Shown: positions 1 through 8,801, numbered from the stretch's first letter. The stretch: 64,000 bases of DNA from Actinoplanes sp. KI2 (GCF_025630775.1 NZ_JAOSZE010000051.1:1-64000), one strand, 5' to 3'. Numbers and translations are program-made. The notes: a model not told the origin generated them from the sequence alone.

Positions 1-75
1 GGGCCGGCGGGGGGGGGGGGGGGGTGGGGGGGGGGGGGGGGTGGGCGGTTGGGGGGGTTGGGGGCCGGCGGGCGG
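1..75. repeat. G-homopolymer-rich tract
   Basis: The first 75 bases are almost entirely G on the given strand, with runs of about 16 and 17 G broken by single T bases. No reading frame here looks like protein. It lies just downstream of the stop of the exporter gene that ends at 119. Such a tract could fold as a G-quadruplex, but a run like this at a window edge may equally be a sequencing or assembly artefact. Confidence 0.6.
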
Positions 76-118
76 GTCTGCGCTGCGGGCCGCCGCCGCC
101 ACGACCCGCGCGGCTTTC

Positions 119-1351
119 CTAAACCAGCGCCGGCTCCGGGTGCTCGGCCGCCGCCGTGGCTCGGGCGTCCAGCCGGAAGCTCAGCACCGCCAGCGCCAGG
201 CCCGCGGCCGCCAGCCCCACCCCGATCCAAGCCGACCCCAGATACCCCCACCCCGCCGCGATTGCCGCGCCGCCCAGGGCCGCGCCCACGCTGTTGGCGA
301 TGTTGCTGGCCGACTGGTTGACCGCGGCGCCCATCAGTTGGGCGCCGGGCGCCACCGCGATCAGCCGCGCCTGCAGCGCCGGGCCGGTGAACAGGCTGGC
401 CGCGCCGACCAGGAACGCCCCGGCGAACAGGCCGGCGGGGTGCCGGGCGATCAGGCCGAACAGTGCCACCGTGCCGATGATCCCGCCGAGGCCGAGCAGC
501 ACGCTGCGCCGGAGGTTGCGGTCCGCGGCGAAACCGCCGACCGCGTTGCCGACGGTCATGCCTACGCCCATCACGGCCAGCACCCACGGGACGGCCGACT
601 CGCTCAGGCCGGCGACGTGCGTGGTGACCGGGGCGATGTAGCTGTTCACCGCGAAGAAGCCGCCGAAGCCGACCGCGGCGACCAGGGCCGCCAGCCAGAC
701 CTGGGGGAGCCGGAAGGCGGCCAGCTCGTCCCGCGGTGAGCCGTGCGGCGCGGCCGCCACCTCGGGCACCACCAGCAGCACGGCGAGCAGGGTGAGTGCG
801 AAGACGCCGGCCACCGCGAGGTACGCGGCCCGCCAGCCGGCGGCCTGGCCGAGGCTGGTGATCAGCGGCACGCCGAAGACGTTGGCCGCGGTCAGGCCGC
901 CCAGCACGATCGAGAAGCCGCGCCCGGCGCTGCCCGGGCCGAGCATGGCCGCGGCGAGCAGCCCGGCCGCACCGAAGTACGCGCCGTGGGCCAGTGCGGC
1001 GACGAACCGCCCGGCGAGGACCAGCCCGAAGGTTGGTGCGAGGGCGGAGGCGGCGGTGCCGATCACGAACAGCCCGAGCAGTCCGAGCACGAGCCGCCGG
1101 CGCGGCATCCGGGCGGTGAGCGCCGCGATCGTGGGCGCGCCGACCACCACGCCGAGCGCGTAGATCGTGATCATCCAGCCGGCCTTGGCGACCGCGTCGG
1201 CGCTGGAGTGCGCGTACGCGGCCGGCAGCAGGTCGCGGGCCATGTCGGGCAGCAGGCCCATCGCCACGAACTCGGTCAGACCCAGCCCGAAGCCGCCCAG
1301 GGCCAGGGTGAGCAGGGCGGCCCAACGCCGTCCGGCGGTCAGTCTCTCCAC
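119..1351 (-). CDS. MFS transporter, DHA1 (AraJ/Cmx-like) family
   Basis: A 410-residue integral membrane protein with about twelve hydrophobic segments, the usual length for a 12-helix major facilitator drug or sugar exporter. The first helix carries the TEFVAMGLLPDMA motif typical of the DHA1 arabinose-efflux/chloramphenicol-resistance branch, and an arginine-rich MPRRR loop stands where motif A is expected after helix 2. The start is GTG at 1351. It is divergent from a LacI-family gene, with two palindromic operator-like sites in the 73-bp gap, so control by that repressor is likely (inference). The substrate cannot be read from the sequence. Confidence 0.85.
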   Translation of the reverse strand: MERLTAGRRWAALLTLALGGFGLGLTEFVAMGLLPDMARDLLPAAYAHSSADAVAKAGWMITIYALGVVVGAPTIAALTARMPRRRLVLGLLGLFVIGTAASALAPTFGLVLAGRFVAALAHGAYFGAAGLLAAAMLGPGSAGRGFSIVLGGLTAANVFGVPLITSLGQAAGWRAAYLAVAGVFALTLLAVLLVVPEVAAAPHGSPRDELAAFRLPQVWLAALVAAVGFGGFFAVNSYIAPVTTHVAGLSESAVPWVLAVMGVGMTVGNAVGGFAADRNLRRSVLLGLGGIIGTVALFGLIARHPAGLFAGAFLVGAASLFTGPALQARLIAVAPGAQLMGAAVNQSASNIANSVGAALGGAAIAAGWGYLGSAWIGVGLAAAGLALAVLSFRLDARATAAAEHPEPALV

Positions 1352-1361
1352 GTCAACAACT

Positions 1362-1400
1362 CTAGAACGTTCTAGGTCACAGCGTCATGGAACGTTCTAG
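1362..1400. promoter_or_regulatory. Paired LacI-type operators
   Basis: A perfect 14-bp palindrome CTAGAACGTTCTAG occupies 1362-1375, and a near-copy GGAACGTTCTAG lies at 1389-1400. Both share the core GAACGTTC, at 1365 and 1390, 25 bp apart. A palindrome with a central CG step is the classic form of LacI-family sites. They lie between the divergent exporter and LacI genes and would cover both promoters. Confidence 0.7.
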
Positions 1401-1424
1401 TGATCACAAGTAGACTTCCCGGTC

Positions 1425-2441
1425 ATGCGTGCAGGGGAGCGGCGGCCCACGCTGGCCGACGTGGCCGCCGAGGCGGGCGTGTCGGTCGCCCTGGTGTCGA
1501 TCGTGATGCGGGACGCGCCGGGAGCGAGCGCGACCACCCGGGAACGCGTCCTGGAGGTGGCGCGCCGGCTCGACTACCAGCCGGACAGCCGGGCCCGGTT
1601 GCTGCGCAGCGGGGAGAGCCGGCTGCTCGGCGTGGTCTTCGCCGTTCAGCACCCGTTCCACGACGACATGCTCACCGGCCTGTACGACGCGGCCGACCGG
1701 ATCGGCTACGAGCTGACGCTGAGCGCGGTGACCCCGCGCCGGGACGAGCGCACCGCGATCGCCGGGCTCCTGCAGGACCGGTGCGCCGGGCTGGTGCTGC
1801 TGGGCCCGCAGATCCCGACCGCCGAACTGGCCGCGCTGGCCGTACGGCTGCCGGTGGTGTCGATGATGCGCGGGGTGCGGCACAAGGCCGTCGACGTGGT
1901 GCGCACCGACGACCCCCGCGGGCTGCACCTGGCCGTGGACCATCTGGTGGCGCTCGGCCACACCCGGATCGCGCACGTCGACGGCGGTCGGTGGGTGGCG
2001 TCGGCCGAGCGCCGGCAGGGCTATCGCGAGGCCATGCGGCGGCACGGGCTCGACGCGTACGCCAAAGTGGTCTCGGGGGGTCCGGGCGAGGAGGACGGCG
2101 CCCGGGCGGCTCGGGAACTGCTGGGTGATCCGCCGACCGCGGTGACCGTGTTCAACGACCTGAGTGCCACCGGCCTGCTCGACGGGCTGCGGCGCGGCGG
2201 CCTGGACGTGCCCGGGGACGTCAGCGTGGTCGGCTACGACGACAGCAGCTTCAGCCGGCTCGCGCACATCGACCTGACCACGGTCGCCCAGGACATCGAC
2301 ACGATGGCGACGATGGCGGTGTCGCGCGCGGTCGACCGGATAGCGGGCGCGCACATCGTGCATCGGGAGACGGTGATCCCGCCGCGGCTGGTCGTCCGGG
2401 GCACCACCGGCCCGCCCGCGGCGGCGATACTCGCTCGATGA
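1425..2441 (+). CDS. LacI-family transcriptional regulator
   Basis: 338 residues, the standard LacI/GalR length. The N-terminal helix-turn-helix begins TLADVAAEAGVS (about residues 9-20), followed by a hinge and a periplasmic-binding-protein-like effector domain (about 63-330). The recognition helix reads VALVSIVM rather than the usual TVSRVLN type, so its operator may be atypical. Start ATG at 1425. The stop overlaps the start of pnuC by 4 bases (ATGA), and pnuC in turn overlaps nadR, so the repressor is made from the same message as a nicotinamide riboside salvage pair. Two palindromes lie just upstream. The effector is unknown. Confidence 0.9.
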   Translation: MRAGERRPTLADVAAEAGVSVALVSIVMRDAPGASATTRERVLEVARRLDYQPDSRARLLRSGESRLLGVVFAVQHPFHDDMLTGLYDAADRIGYELTLSAVTPRRDERTAIAGLLQDRCAGLVLLGPQIPTAELAALAVRLPVVSMMRGVRHKAVDVVRTDDPRGLHLAVDHLVALGHTRIAHVDGGRWVASAERRQGYREAMRRHGLDAYAKVVSGGPGEEDGARAARELLGDPPTAVTVFNDLSATGLLDGLRRGGLDVPGDVSVVGYDDSSFSRLAHIDLTTVAQDIDTMATMAVSRAVDRIAGAHIVHRETVIPPRLVVRGTTGPPAAAILAR

Positions 2442-3055
2442 TCGACTGGCTGACCTCCCCCGCGTTCACCGCCTTCGGCGCGCCGACCACCTGGGCCGAG
2501 GTGCTCGGCTTCGCCACCGGCCTGCTGAACGTGGCCCTGCTGATCCGGCAGCACATCCTCAACTGGCCGCTCGGCATCCTCAACGTCCTGCTGCTCATGG
2601 TGGTCTTCTGGTCGGCCGGCCTGTACGCCGACGCCGCCCTCCAGATCGTCTACGTCGTCCTCGGCTGCTACGGCTGGTGGGCATGGCTGTACGGCGGCGA
2701 GCGGCACAGCCGGCTGGTCGTCCGCTCGACCGCCGCCCGGGAGTGGCTCGCGCTGGGCGTCGCCGGAGTGCTGCTCACCGCGGCACTGTGGCTCTTCCTC
2801 GACCGGCTCACCGAGTCGACCGTGCCGTTCTTCGACGCGGTCACCACCGCGCTGTCGCTGCTCGCCACCTACGGCCAGACGCGCAAGCTGGTGGAGAACT
2901 GGTGGCTGTGGATCGCCGCCGATCTGATCTACATCCCGCTCTACGGCTACAAGGACCTTTGGCTGACCGCGATCCTGTACGTGGTGTTCCTCGCGCTCTG
3001 CATCGCCGGCCTGCGTGCGTGGCGGACCGCCCAGCGACTGGTGGCCGCGGCGTGA
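2438..3055 (+). CDS. pnuC: Nicotinamide riboside transporter PnuC
   Basis: 205 residues, mostly hydrophobic with about seven membrane segments, as in PnuC vitamin transporters. A conserved block near residue 45 (NWPLGILNVLLL) and the later tryptophan-rich segment (GCYGWWAWLYG) are typical of the family. PnuC passes nicotinamide riboside across the inner membrane by facilitated diffusion, and phosphorylation inside traps it. The next gene overlaps by 4 bases and encodes a NadR-type kinase/adenylyltransferase, which would supply that trapping step. Start ATG at 2438 overlaps the lacI-type stop. Confidence 0.88.
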   Translation: MIDWLTSPAFTAFGAPTTWAEVLGFATGLLNVALLIRQHILNWPLGILNVLLLMVVFWSAGLYADAALQIVYVVLGCYGWWAWLYGGERHSRLVVRSTAAREWLALGVAGVLLTAALWLFLDRLTESTVPFFDAVTTALSLLATYGQTRKLVENWWLWIAADLIYIPLYGYKDLWLTAILYVVFLALCIAGLRAWRTAQRLVAAA

Positions 3056-4137
3056 GGTACGGGCACGGGCTGATCGTCGGCAAGTTCTACCCACCGCACC
3101 TCGGGCACCACGCGCTGATCGAGGCGGCCGAGCGGGCCTGCGAGCGGGTCACCGTGGTCGTCGCGCCGTCCTCGGCCGAGTCGGTGCCGCTCGAGCTGCG
3201 CCTCGCCTGGCTGCGCGAGGAGCACGGGCCGCGGGTGCGCTTCGTCGGCGTGCACGACGACCACCCGGTCGATTACGACGACCCGGCCGTGTGGGAACTG
3301 CACATGGCCGTCTTTCGCGCGGCCGCGGGTACCGACCGGGTGGATGCGGTCTTCTCTTCCGAGCCGTACGGGGTTGAGCTCGCCGCCCGCTTCCACGCCC
3401 GGCCGGTGATCGTCGACCTCGGCCGGGAGAAGGTGCCCGTCTCCGGCACCGCCGTGCGGGCCGACCCGGTCGGGAACTGGGAGATGCTCGGGCCGGGGGT
3501 GCGCGGCTGGCTCGCCAAGCGGGTCGTCGTGGTCGGCGCCGAGTCGAGCGGCACCACCACGATGGCCCGCGCGCTGGCTCGGCACTACCGGCTGCGCGGC
3601 GGCGTCTGGGCGCAGACCCGATGGGTGCCGGAGTACGGCCGGGAGCTCACCGAGCGCAAGCTGGCCGCGCTCGGGCCCGGCGCCACCGTCTTCGACGTCA
3701 CCTGGGACCGGGACGATTTCGCGACCGTCGCGGCGACGCAGAACGCGATGGCCGACGCGGCGGCCCGGGCCGGGTCGCCGGTGCTGTTCTGCGACACCGA
3801 CGCCTTCGCCACGACGATCTGGGAGGAGCGCTACCTGGGCGGCGCCTCGCCGGCGGTGTGGGAGCAGGTGCGCCGGCCCGACCTCTATCTGCTGACCGAG
3901 GACGCCGGGGTGCCGTTCGAGGACGACGGGCTGCGCGACGGGGAGCACCTGCGGCGCTGGATGACCGGGCGCTTCCGGGCCGAGTTGGGCGCTCTCGGCG
4001 TACGCCACCTGGTGTTGACCGGAAGTTATCGGCAGCGCCTGCGCGCGGCAGTGAGCGCGACCGACGAGCTGCTCGCGCGGGGTTGGGCGTTCGCGCCGCC
4101 GCTAAGCGTGGCGGCCCGCAGGCCGATCGGAGGGTAG
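3052..4137 (+). CDS. nadR: NadR-type NMN adenylyltransferase / ribosylnicotinamide kinase
   Basis: 361 residues from GTG at 3052, chosen because it overlaps the pnuC stop as GTGA and places the nucleotidyltransferase motif at the very N-terminus. Residues 10-20 read GKFYPPHLGHH, the nucleotide-binding HxGH motif of NMN adenylyltransferases. The second half (from about 158) is a P-loop kinase with the segment GAESSGTTTMA. The usual Walker A lysine is absent: T stands where GKST-type loops have K. The protein should phosphorylate nicotinamide riboside and adenylate NMN to NAD. It is in an operon with pnuC. It lacks the N-terminal DNA-binding domain of enteric NadR; a separate LacI-type regulator sits in the operon instead. 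Confidence 0.85.
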   Translation: MRYGHGLIVGKFYPPHLGHHALIEAAERACERVTVVVAPSSAESVPLELRLAWLREEHGPRVRFVGVHDDHPVDYDDPAVWELHMAVFRAAAGTDRVDAVFSSEPYGVELAARFHARPVIVDLGREKVPVSGTAVRADPVGNWEMLGPGVRGWLAKRVVVVGAESSGTTTMARALARHYRLRGGVWAQTRWVPEYGRELTERKLAALGPGATVFDVTWDRDDFATVAATQNAMADAAARAGSPVLFCDTDAFATTIWEERYLGGASPAVWEQVRRPDLYLLTEDAGVPFEDDGLRDGEHLRRWMTGRFRAELGALGVRHLVLTGSYRQRLRAAVSATDELLARGWAFAPPLSVAARRPIGG

Positions 4138-4151
4138 GAGGGAGGGGTCGG

Positions 4152-4718
4152 ATGCGAGGCCGGGCGTTCGTGCTGGCGCTGGCGGCGCTGCCGTTCGGGC
4201 TGACCGCCTGCGGCAGTGGCTCGACAACGACCGCCACCGGCACCGCCACCGTCACGCCGACCCCGACCAACGGGCCGTGGGTGCGGTACCAGTCGGGCAA
4301 CCCGACAGCGCCGCCGGGCGGCTCCTACTTCACCGGAACGCCGCCGCCGGCGCTGCCCTCGGTGTCGTTCCTGTCGATGGGCTCGGGGTGCGCGGTGGAC
4401 TGGCCGGACACGGGCCAGGTGTTCATCCCGATGAACATCACCCCGATCACCGGGGGCTTCAAGGTCGAATGGCCGTCCGCGTACGGGTCGTACTACCGGC
4501 TCGCGGCGGTGCGGCAGCTGGTGGTCGCGGGGCCGCAGCCGTCGCCGTCATGGCAGACGGTGCCGGCGGGTACGGGTTGCACGACCACGGCCACGATCAC
4601 CGGGCTGACTTCGGGTGCGCCGTACATCGTCTGGCTGGACGCCCCGGACACGCCGCGCCGGATCGACGGCTCCCGAAGCCTCTACAGCGGCAGATCCGGC
4701 GTCCTCATCGTCAAGTAG
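4152..4718 (+). CDS. Secreted lipoprotein with possible fibronectin-III-like domain
   Basis: 188 residues. Residues 1-20 form a lipoprotein signal ending in the lipobox LTAC with Cys20 as the lipidation site, followed by a Ser/Thr-rich linker to about residue 45. The remainder is rich in Gly, Pro and aromatic residues. The closing segment (ITGLTSGAPYIVWLDAP) resembles the last strands of a fibronectin type III fold, but I cannot confirm it. Start ATG at 4152, 14 bp after nadR, with a strong GGAGG-type ribosome site. Function unknown; anchored to the outer face of the membrane. Confidence 0.75.
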   Translation: MRGRAFVLALAALPFGLTACGSGSTTTATGTATVTPTPTNGPWVRYQSGNPTAPPGGSYFTGTPPPALPSVSFLSMGSGCAVDWPDTGQVFIPMNITPITGGFKVEWPSAYGSYYRLAAVRQLVVAGPQPSPSWQTVPAGTGCTTTATITGLTSGAPYIVWLDAPDTPRRIDGSRSLYSGRSGVLIVK

Positions 4719-4724
4719 CCACTG

Positions 4725-6260
4725 TCAGGAGGCGATGGTGTTGCGGCCGCTGAACTTGGCGGCGTAGAGGCGGTCGTCGGTGGCTCGGAACAGGGCGTCG
4801 CCGGTCATGTCGGGGGTCAGGGCGGCCAGGCCGACGCTCACCGTGAGACGGACGCCCGGGATGATGGCGGAGTGGGCCACCGCGGCCCGGATGCGTTCGG
4901 CCACCTCGCGGCCCACCCGCAGGTCGCCGCGGAGGAAGACGGTGAACTCGTCGCCGGCGTAGCGGACCGGGACGTCCTCGGTCCGGCAGTGGGCGCGCAC
5001 GATGCGGGCCACCTCGCGCAGCGCGCGGTCGCCGACCGAGTGGGAGTACGCGTCGTTGACCGCCTTGAAATGGTCGACGTCGACCAGCAGCAGGACCAGC
5101 GGCGCGGCCAGCCGGCCCGAGTCGATGCGGTCGAGCAGCAGGTCGAAGCGGCGGCGGTTGCCCAGGCCGGTCAGCGGGTCGCGGAGCACCTCGCGCTCCG
5201 CCCGGGCCCGGGCTGCCTCGGCCTCCTCCTGCTGGCGGGCCTGGCGCAGCATCGCCACCCGCTGCAGGCGCACCCGCCACAGCTCGCGGGTCTGGCCGAC
5301 GACCGCCTCGAACAGGTCGCGGCTGGACTGGCCGTCCTCGATCGCGAGAGCCGTGAGCGCCATCTCGAACCGGATGATCGGCAGCTCGTCGGGCCGGCCG
5401 CCGAAGGCGCACAGCTCGCCGGCCGCCACGATCTCTGTGCGGGCCGCCGCGAGGTCGCCGTGGGCGCGCAGGCTGATGCCCAGCGCGAGGTGCGCCATCC
5501 GGGCGTACTGAAAGCTCTCGGCCGCACGCAGCGGCATGATCGCCTCGCGGGCGAGTTTCTCCGCCGGGATCACGTCGCCGAGCTTGGCCAGGGCGAGCGC
5601 CAGCATCGCCGCGGCGCTCATGTCGTCGGGGCGCTGGTCGGCGTGCCGGCGGGTGATCGCGGCGCTGCGGTGCAGGCGTTCGGCCGCGTCGTCGTGCCGG
5701 CCGATGTGGTCGAGGCGCAGACCCCAGTAGAGCAGCGTCATCGCGTGCACCAGGTCGAACGCGCCGGTGGTCTCGCCGAGCTGCTCGTAGGAGGCGGAGG
5801 CGTTCTCGTACATCTCGGCGGCGGTGGCCGCCTCGGCGAACGAGCAGAGCGCCGAGGCCCGCCGGCCGCGGTCGGGGTGCGGGGCGTCCATCAGGACGGC
5901 GGCGCGGGCCAGGTTGCGCATGGCGTCGACGTAGCGGGACCGGAGGATGTCGAAGTGGGCCAGGTCGCACAGGGTTTTGGCCTCGCCGAGGGCGGAACCG
6001 TTCGCGCGGTGCAGGCGCAGCAACTCCTCGGCGAGCTCGGCGCCCTCCGGGTAGCGGCCCATGTGCAGGTTGGCGTACATCTTGCCCTGGATCAGGTAGG
6101 GAATGCTCTTGTGCTCGCCGCTCAGTCGGGCCAGCGCCAGGTACGCGTCGGCGGCGGCTATCGCCTCGTGGCCGCGGCCGGTGTTGGCCAGGCGGTGCAC
6201 GCGCAGGACGAGCAGGTGCAGCGGACCGAACGCGGTGACCGGGACCGGCAGGCCTTCCAT
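4725..6260 (-). CDS. TPR-repeat diguanylate cyclase (GGDEF)
   Basis: 511 residues. The first ~340 residues are all-helical, with tetratricopeptide-like repeats (for example the segments around GRGHEAIAAADAYLAL and GRYPEGAELAEELLRLH). A short coiled coil (REQ/EEAEAARARAER-type) leads into a GGDEF domain at about 350-511. The signature reads RYAGDEF near residue 435, an AGDEF variant known in active diguanylate cyclases. No RxxD inhibitory site is evident just before it. There is no membrane segment, so it is cytoplasmic, with the repeats the likely sensor or partner surface. It converges on the lipoprotein gene with a 6-bp gap. Confidence 0.85.
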   Translation of the reverse strand: MEGLPVPVTAFGPLHLLVLRVHRLANTGRGHEAIAAADAYLALARLSGEHKSIPYLIQGKMYANLHMGRYPEGAELAEELLRLHRANGSALGEAKTLCDLAHFDILRSRYVDAMRNLARAAVLMDAPHPDRGRRASALCSFAEAATAAEMYENASASYEQLGETTGAFDLVHAMTLLYWGLRLDHIGRHDDAAERLHRSAAITRRHADQRPDDMSAAAMLALALAKLGDVIPAEKLAREAIMPLRAAESFQYARMAHLALGISLRAHGDLAAARTEIVAAGELCAFGGRPDELPIIRFEMALTALAIEDGQSSRDLFEAVVGQTRELWRVRLQRVAMLRQARQQEEAEAARARAEREVLRDPLTGLGNRRRFDLLLDRIDSGRLAAPLVLLLVDVDHFKAVNDAYSHSVGDRALREVARIVRAHCRTEDVPVRYAGDEFTVFLRGDLRVGREVAERIRAAVAHSAIIPGVRLTVSVGLAALTPDMTGDALFRATDDRLYAAKFSGRNTIAS

Positions 6261-6341
6261 CGACCCAGTATCAACAAAACCACTCAGATCAACTACCGGT
6301 GACGACCAGGCATTGTCGATGTTGAAGACATCGTCGATCGC

Positions 6342-7052
6342 TCATTTCGTGACATATTTGTCCAGGCCGTCGACCAGCATGGCGAGGCCGAGCTCGAATC
6401 GGGCCTCAGCGCCGCCGCTGGCCATCTCGCGGGCGTACCTGCGGATGTTCGGGTAGAGATCCTCGGGGACCTGCTCGAAGTAGGCGACCAGGTCGTCGCT
6501 GAGCTGTGTGGTGAACGCCTCCTCGGTGCCGGCCTCGGTGACCGCGCCGCGCCAGATGGACATCTCGTACGCGTCGGCGGTGATGTAGAGGAAGATCCGG
6601 TCCATCGCCCAGGCCGCGATCTGGGGCGGGACGCCGCCGGACACCATCATGCCGATCATGGCGTCCGAGGCGCGCAGCGCGTTCGGCCCGGTGGGGATGG
6701 TGGCGAGCGCGGCACGGGCCAGATCATTGTGGTCGAGCAGCACGTTATGGCTGGTCCGGGCTATCTCGAGGACCTGCTCCTTCCACCGCGGGGGATCCAG
6801 CGCCGGGATCTCCATCATCCCGCAGACCTCGTCGAACATGAGCTGGAGCAGCTCGTCCTTGTTGGTCACGTGGGCATAGAGGCTGGACGGGCCGGTGTCG
6901 AACTCGGCCGCGACGCGCCGCATGCTGACCCCGTCGATGCCCTCCGCCTTCACGATCCGCAGCGCGGCCTGGACGATCTGGTCGCGGCCGAGCGGGTTCT
7001 TGGCGGGGCGCTGGGGTTTGATCGCCCGCCGGAGGAACGGCGACTCTTTCAT
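6342..7052 (-). CDS. TetR-family regulator of the adjacent exporter
   Basis: 236 residues from ATG at 7052. The N-terminal helix-turn-helix covers about residues 25-65 (GVSMRRVAAEFDTGPSSLYAHV), and the C-terminal half resembles the TetR-class ligand-binding domain. A longer frame opening at 7118 was rejected because it would run through the operator cluster. The gene is divergent from a 14-helix drug exporter with an 84-bp gap holding three copies of GAAC-N3-GTTC, so it should repress both genes until a drug-like ligand binds (family knowledge plus inference). Confidence 0.88.
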   Translation of the reverse strand: MKESPFLRRAIKPQRPAKNPLGRDQIVQAALRIVKAEGIDGVSMRRVAAEFDTGPSSLYAHVTNKDELLQLMFDEVCGMMEIPALDPPRWKEQVLEIARTSHNVLLDHNDLARAALATIPTGPNALRASDAMIGMMVSGGVPPQIAAWAMDRIFLYITADAYEMSIWRGAVTEAGTEEAFTTQLSDDLVAYFEQVPEDLYPNIRRYAREMASGGAEARFELGLAMLVDGLDKYVTK

Positions 7053-7072
7053 CGTCGGATAACTTACTTGAC

Positions 7073-7123
7073 GCGAACGGCGTTCGCCAGTAGAACAGTG
7101 TTCGTAGATTACGAACACCGTTC
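7073..7123. promoter_or_regulatory. Three TetR-type operators
   Basis: The motif GAAC-N3-GTTC occurs at 7075-7085, 7093-7103 and 7113-7123, spaced 18 and 20 bp. The last two are joined by a longer dyad at 7098-7118 with 9-bp arms (GTGTTCGTA and TACGAACAC) around 3 bases. The first is extended to GCGAACG-N-CGTTCGC at 7073-7087. This is the form and place expected for TetR dimers controlling divergent genes. Confidence 0.75.
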
Positions 7124-7136
7124 AGGGGGACTCCCG

Positions 7137-8801
7137 ATGGAAGCCGTACTCGAAAAGACGGCCACCGCACCCGCCGCGTACCGATACCGGTGGGTCGCAC
7201 TCTTCGTGATCCTGACCGTCGAGGTGATGGACCTGCTCGACGCGCTGGTCACCAACATCGCCGGACCGTCGATCCGCGCCGAGCTGGGCGGGGCGTACAG
7301 CCTGATCCAGTGGCTCGGCGCCGCGTACACCCTGGCCATGGCGATCGGCCTGCTCACCGGCGGCCGACTCGGCGACATATACGGCCGCCGCCGGATGTTC
7401 CTGATCGGCGCGGCCGGCTTCACGCTCGCCTCGCTCGCCTGCGGTCTCGCCCAGTCACCCGCCCAGCTGATCGTCGGCCGGGCGGTGCAGGGCCTGTTCG
7501 GCGCGATCATGCTGCCGCAGGGCCTCGGCATGATCAAGCAGATGTTCAACGACGAGGAGCAGGCCAAGGCGTTCGGCGCGTTCGGACCGGTGATGGGCCT
7601 GTCCTCGGTGGGCGGACCGATCCTGGCCGGCTGGCTGGTCGACGCGAACTACTTCGACTCCGGCTGGCGGATGATCTTCTTCATCAACCTGCCGCTCGGC
7701 CTGTTCGCGGTGTTCGGCGCGGTGCGGTTCCTGCCCGAGTTCAAGAGTGATCGGGCGCCCCGCCTCGACGTGCTGGGCGTGCTGCTCGCCGCGGTCGGCG
7801 CCTTCCTGCTGCTCTACCCGCTGGTGCAGGGCCGCGATCTGGACTGGCCGGTCTGGTGCTTCGTGCTGCTGGCCGCCGGGGTGATCGTGTTCGGCCTGTT
7901 CGCGCGCTACGAGACCCGTCGCGAGCGGCGCCGGCTCGACCCGCTGGTGACGCCCAGCCTGTTCCGTAAGCGCGCGTTCTCCGGCGGCCTCGCGGTCGGC
8001 CTGGTCTTCTTCGCCGCGCTGATCGGCACCGGCCTGGTCTTCACCTTCTACCTGCAGATCGGGCTGGGCTACTCGCCGCTCAAGGCCGGTCTCACCACGC
8101 TGCCGCAGGCGCTCGGCACGGTCGCCGGCTTCATCGCGGCGGGCGCCGGCCTGGCCGAGAAGCTGGGGCGCAAGCTGCTGCTGTTCGGCATGGCGGTGAT
8201 GATCGTCGGCACCGCGGGCTTCGCGCTGACCGTACGGCTGGTGGGGGCGGACGTCACGCCGTACCACATGATCCCGGCCTTGGTGCTGCTCGGCTGCGGC
8301 ATGGGTCTGGCGATGGCGCCGTTCTTCAACATCGTGCTGGCCGGCGTCGACCACGAGGAGACCGGCTCGGCCGCCGGGGCGCTGACCTCGGTGCAGCAGC
8401 TGGGCGGTGCCTTCGGCATCGCGGTGCTTGGCACGATCTTCTTCGCGATCCTGCCCGGCCAGGTGGTGTCGCACGTGGACAACTCGTCGGCCGAGCTGCG
8501 GACGGTGCTCACCACGGCGGGCGTGCCGTCCGACGCGCAGTCCGCGGTCACCACCGGGCTGCGGGACTGCCTACGCGACCGTACCGCCGAGGACGACCCC
8601 GACGCGGTGCCGGCCAGCTGCCAGGGTGCCGGCACACCGACCCCCCAGGTGCAGGCGTACGCCGAGGAGCAGGTGCGCGCCGGTTTCCAGGACGCGACGA
8701 TCTGGACCACCGGCGTCACCCTGATCCTGCTGCTCCTCGCGTTCGGCCTGTCCTTCCTGCTCCCGAAGAAGGCCAGGCCGGACGCGGAGGGCGCTCACTG
8801 A
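7137..8801 (+). CDS. MFS transporter, DHA2 (EmrB/QacA) family
   Basis: 554 residues with about fourteen hydrophobic helices, the usual size for proton-driven multidrug exporters of the DHA2 branch. Helix 1 carries VEVMDLLDALVTNIAGPSI, the D1-type motif, and motif A is clear as GGRLGDIYGRRRMF near residue 80. A hydrophilic extracellular stretch before the last helix (about 455-520) contains two cysteines. Start ATG at 7137 after a GGGGGA ribosome site. It is divergent from the TetR gene, with operators between. The stop overlaps that of the converging rhodanese gene by 7 bases. Confidence 0.88.
   Translation: MEAVLEKTATAPAAYRYRWVALFVILTVEVMDLLDALVTNIAGPSIRAELGGAYSLIQWLGAAYTLAMAIGLLTGGRLGDIYGRRRMFLIGAAGFTLASLACGLAQSPAQLIVGRAVQGLFGAIMLPQGLGMIKQMFNDEEQAKAFGAFGPVMGLSSVGGPILAGWLVDANYFDSGWRMIFFINLPLGLFAVFGAVRFLPEFKSDRAPRLDVLGVLLAAVGAFLLLYPLVQGRDLDWPVWCFVLLAAGVIVFGLFARYETRRERRRLDPLVTPSLFRKRAFSGGLAVGLVFFAALIGTGLVFTFYLQIGLGYSPLKAGLTTLPQALGTVAGFIAAGAGLAEKLGRKLLLFGMAVMIVGTAGFALTVRLVGADVTPYHMIPALVLLGCGMGLAMAPFFNIVLAGVDHEETGSAAGALTSVQQLGGAFGIAVLGTIFFAILPGQVVSHVDNSSAELRTVLTTAGVPSDAQSAVTTGLRDCLRDRTAEDDPDAVPASCQGAGTPTPQVQAYAEEQVRAGFQDATIWTTGVTLILLLLAFGLSFLLPKKARPDAEGAH

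Noticed and set aside
7053..7118. Extended N-terminus of the TetR protein from 7118
   Set aside because: It would translate through the operator cluster, and the internal ATG at 7052 gives a normal TetR N-terminus.
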